Positions 62,434-64,000 of a stretch of DNA of 64,000 nt are shown here, piece by piece. Position numbers and translations under genes: made by a program. The notes under the pieces were generated by a model. The model was not told where the DNA came from, did no database searches, and saw only the letters and a list, made by a program, of their open reading frames with translations. Source of the stretch: Aquitalea sp. LB_tupeE (GTDB lineage: Bacteria > Pseudomonadota > Gammaproteobacteria > Burkholderiales > Chromobacteriaceae); assembly GCF_013391415.1 (NCBI RefSeq), contig NZ_JACAXB010000018.1, forward strand, positions 62,001 through 126,000, given 5' to 3'. The number at the start of each line of letters is the position of its first letter. Position 1 is the first letter of the stretch.

Positions 62434-63951
62434 TTAGCCTGCAGGTGGGGCCGGCGGTTTGAGATTATTTTTACTCTCGGCCAACTGTTGTTTTTTTTCA
62501 TTGCGCCGCCGATACAGACCTAGCGCCTTCAACACGATGGCGCCACCGCTCAGGGTGAGCAGGAAAACCAGCGGCCCGGCCACCAGCCAGGGAAACAGGG
62601 CGGCAACTACCGCAAAGCCCAGCAGGCTCAGGCCGATGGTGAGAAAGGCGGTGGCTTCACTACTGTCTATGCTACGGGTACCACGTACTACGGCACCCAG
62701 CGCATCACCAATACGCGCGGCCTGCCGTGCGGCTGCACTGGCCCCACTGCGCGCTGCATGCCCGGCACTGGGAAACAGGAAAGAGGCTTGCTGGCGCTGG
62801 CGCGGGTGAGTCAACACCGGCGTGCGCTTGTGACCGCTGAGCACCACTTCGGTGGATTGTTCCAGATCCTGCAAAAAGCGGGCTGCCAGTTCCCCAGCCA
62901 CGCTTTCGTCCTCGATGGCGACATCGATTTCACGATTGGCCAGCCAGCTGGAAATGTTCAAATTGGTGGAGCCGATACGTGCCCAGCGACCATCGGCTAC
63001 GGCGGTCTTGGCATGAATCATCGGGCCGTTCCACTCGAAAACCCGTACGCCGGATTCCAGCAGCGGCCGGTACATGGTGCGCGACACGGTGGCAATCCAG
63101 CGGATGTCACTGGAGCGCGGCACCAGCAGACGTACATCCACCCCGTCGCGCGCAGCCTGCTTCAGCGCCGACAGATAGGTGCTGGTGCCCATGAAATAGG
63201 CATCGGTCAGCCACAGGGTGCGGCGGGCAAAGCTGGCAATCAGCAAGTCCAGCCGCATCATGTGGGCGGTGGACGGGGTGGTGGCAATCAGGCGGGCGGC
63301 AATGGTGCCGCAGTTCGCAATGGGGGGGGGGAAATCCAGCCAGTGCGCGTCCAGCACCGGGCCACAGCTGGCCCAGCTATCGGCAAACGCGGCCATGGCT
63401 TCGCCGACCAGCGGCCCACGCAAGGACAAACCGGTGTCGCGCCACGGCGCGATGCCGCTTTCAGGCCTGCCTTCCCAACTGGAACTGATGCACAAACCGG
63501 AAATGAACACTTGCTGCTGGTCCACCACAATCAGCTTGCGATGATTACGCCCTAGCAGGCTGAGCCCGCCGGTCAGCGTGGGGGGATTGTAGGCCCGCAC
63601 CTCGGCCCCGGCCGCCAGCAGCGGGCGGAAAAACCCGGCCAGACTGGATTTCCAGCTGCCCAGCCAGTCATACAACAGGCACACCTTGATGCCCGCCGCG
63701 GCCTTGTCGATCAGCAACTGGCGGATTTCACGGCCAAAGCGGTCATTGGCCACGATATACATTTCAATGAATACCGACTCTTGTGCAGCGGCAATAGCCT
63801 GTTTCCAGGCCGGAAAGTTATCTGTGCTGTCATACAGCAGCCTAACCTGATTGCCTGCAATCAGCGGTGCCCCGGCCGAACGCGAGAAGGCCTGGTCGGC
63901 CAGCTGGCGCACAAAATCCTGGGCGGGGGCTGTAGTGCTATCGCTACGCAT
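62434..63951 (-). CDS. Phospholipase D/cardiolipin synthase family protein with C10 tract
   Basis: A 505-residue protein with two HKD motifs, HRKLIVVDQQQVFISG (His137) and HAKTAVADGRWARIGSTN (His313), the signature of PLD-type cardiolipin synthases. The C terminus has two or more membrane helices (about 433-480: FLTIGLSLLGFAVVAALFPW and LVFLLTLSGGAIVLKAL) after a low-complexity Ala/Arg linker. Between the HKD motifs, codons for Phe207-Pro208-Pro209-Pro210 contain a run of ten C (G at 63322-63331 on the plus strand), which could slip. The likely role is phosphatidyl transfer in the inner membrane. The 5' end is 50 bp from the window edge. Confidence 0.87.
   Translation of the reverse strand: MRSDSTTAPAQDFVRQLADQAFSRSAGAPLIAGNQVRLLYDSTDNFPAWKQAIAAAQESVFIEMYIVANDRFGREIRQLLIDKAAAGIKVCLLYDWLGSWKSSLAGFFRPLLAAGAEVRAYNPPTLTGGLSLLGRNHRKLIVVDQQQVFISGLCISSSWEGRPESGIAPWRDTGLSLRGPLVGEAMAAFADSWASCGPVLDAHWLDFPPPIANCGTIAARLIATTPSTAHMMRLDLLIASFARRTLWLTDAYFMGTSTYLSALKQAARDGVDVRLLVPRSSDIRWIATVSRTMYRPLLESGVRVFEWNGPMIHAKTAVADGRWARIGSTNLNISSWLANREIDVAIEDESVAGELAARFLQDLEQSTEVVLSGHKRTPVLTHPRQRQQASFLFPSAGHAARSGASAAARQAARIGDALGAVVRGTRSIDSSEATAFLTIGLSLLGFAVVAALFPWLVAGPLVFLLTLSGGAIVLKALGLYRRRNEKKQQLAESKNNLKPPAPPAG
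63322..63331 (-). repeat. Homopolymer tract C10 inside the phospholipase D gene
   Basis: Ten consecutive G on the plus strand, encoding part of Phe-Pro-Pro-Pro on the minus strand. A change by one or two bases would truncate the protein after the first HKD motif. Confidence 0.9.
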
Positions 63952-64000
63952 GGTGAGTTATGTATGTTGTCCTACAATATTCATAAATTGGCTGTTTGGG

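Overview
The window reads as chromosome of a betaproteobacterium of the order Neisseriales, most likely Chromobacteriaceae (Chromobacterium/Aquitalea type). The evidence is a LuxR-type regulator that closely resembles Chromobacterium violaceum CviR, a membrane-anchored dihaem cytochrome c5-like protein of Neisserial type, the housekeeping order lolB-ispE-tRNA(Gln)-prs-rplY-pth-ychF, and GC-rich coding sequence throughout. No plasmid, phage or IS backbone is visible. Both ends are cut inside or next to genes.

Layout. 1-4515 (minus strand) is a probable catabolic/uptake operon: aldehyde dehydrogenase, small DUF485 membrane protein, ActP-like symporter, glutathione S-transferase-like protein, cupin and the start of an FAD-linked oxidase. 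4657-7456 holds the CviR-like regulator (minus) and a LysR regulator (plus) around a long AT-rich gap. 7680-10101 (minus) is ubiU-ubiV-ubiT, the oxygen-independent ubiquinone hydroxylation set, with an FNR-like site at a class II position. 10231-22505 holds a SirB2-like protein, then recC-recB-pap-(periplasmic binding protein)-recD and a Nudix gene. 23198-28060 holds an orphan BvgS-type hybrid kinase and a pair of bacterioferritin genes whose ferroxidase and haem-ligand residues are split between the two subunits.

28241-35149 (minus) is a type IC (EcoR124-like) restriction-modification locus, hsdM-hsdS-rhuM-hsdR. Its HsdS carries a three-unit TAEL linker repeat. The locus lies beside a tRNA-Arg(CCG) gene, which makes it the main accessory island. 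35863-49869 is mostly core: dihaem cytochrome c, rep, apaH, a PlsC-family acyltransferase, mutM, a TPR lipoprotein, lolB, ispE, tRNA-Gln(TTG), prs, rplY, pth, ychF and a DUF945 protein. 50075-64000 contains a TSUP permease, an amino-acid ABC binding protein and permease without an ATPase, a long-chain acyl-CoA ligase, a Cys/Met PLP enzyme, ferredoxin-NADP reductase, an AraC regulator convergent with a GMC oxidoreductase, a PLP basic amino-acid decarboxylase with a long leader, and a phospholipase D/cardiolipin-synthase protein carrying a C10 tract in its coding sequence.

The features most worth following up are the TAEL repeat (specificity switching), the pap and binding-protein genes coupled into the RecBCD cluster, the FNR-positioned ubiUVT promoter, the split bacterioferritin, the CviR homologue with no synthase beside it, and the homopolymer tract in the phospholipase D gene. 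Gene calls are by reading translations and motifs; no database search was run.
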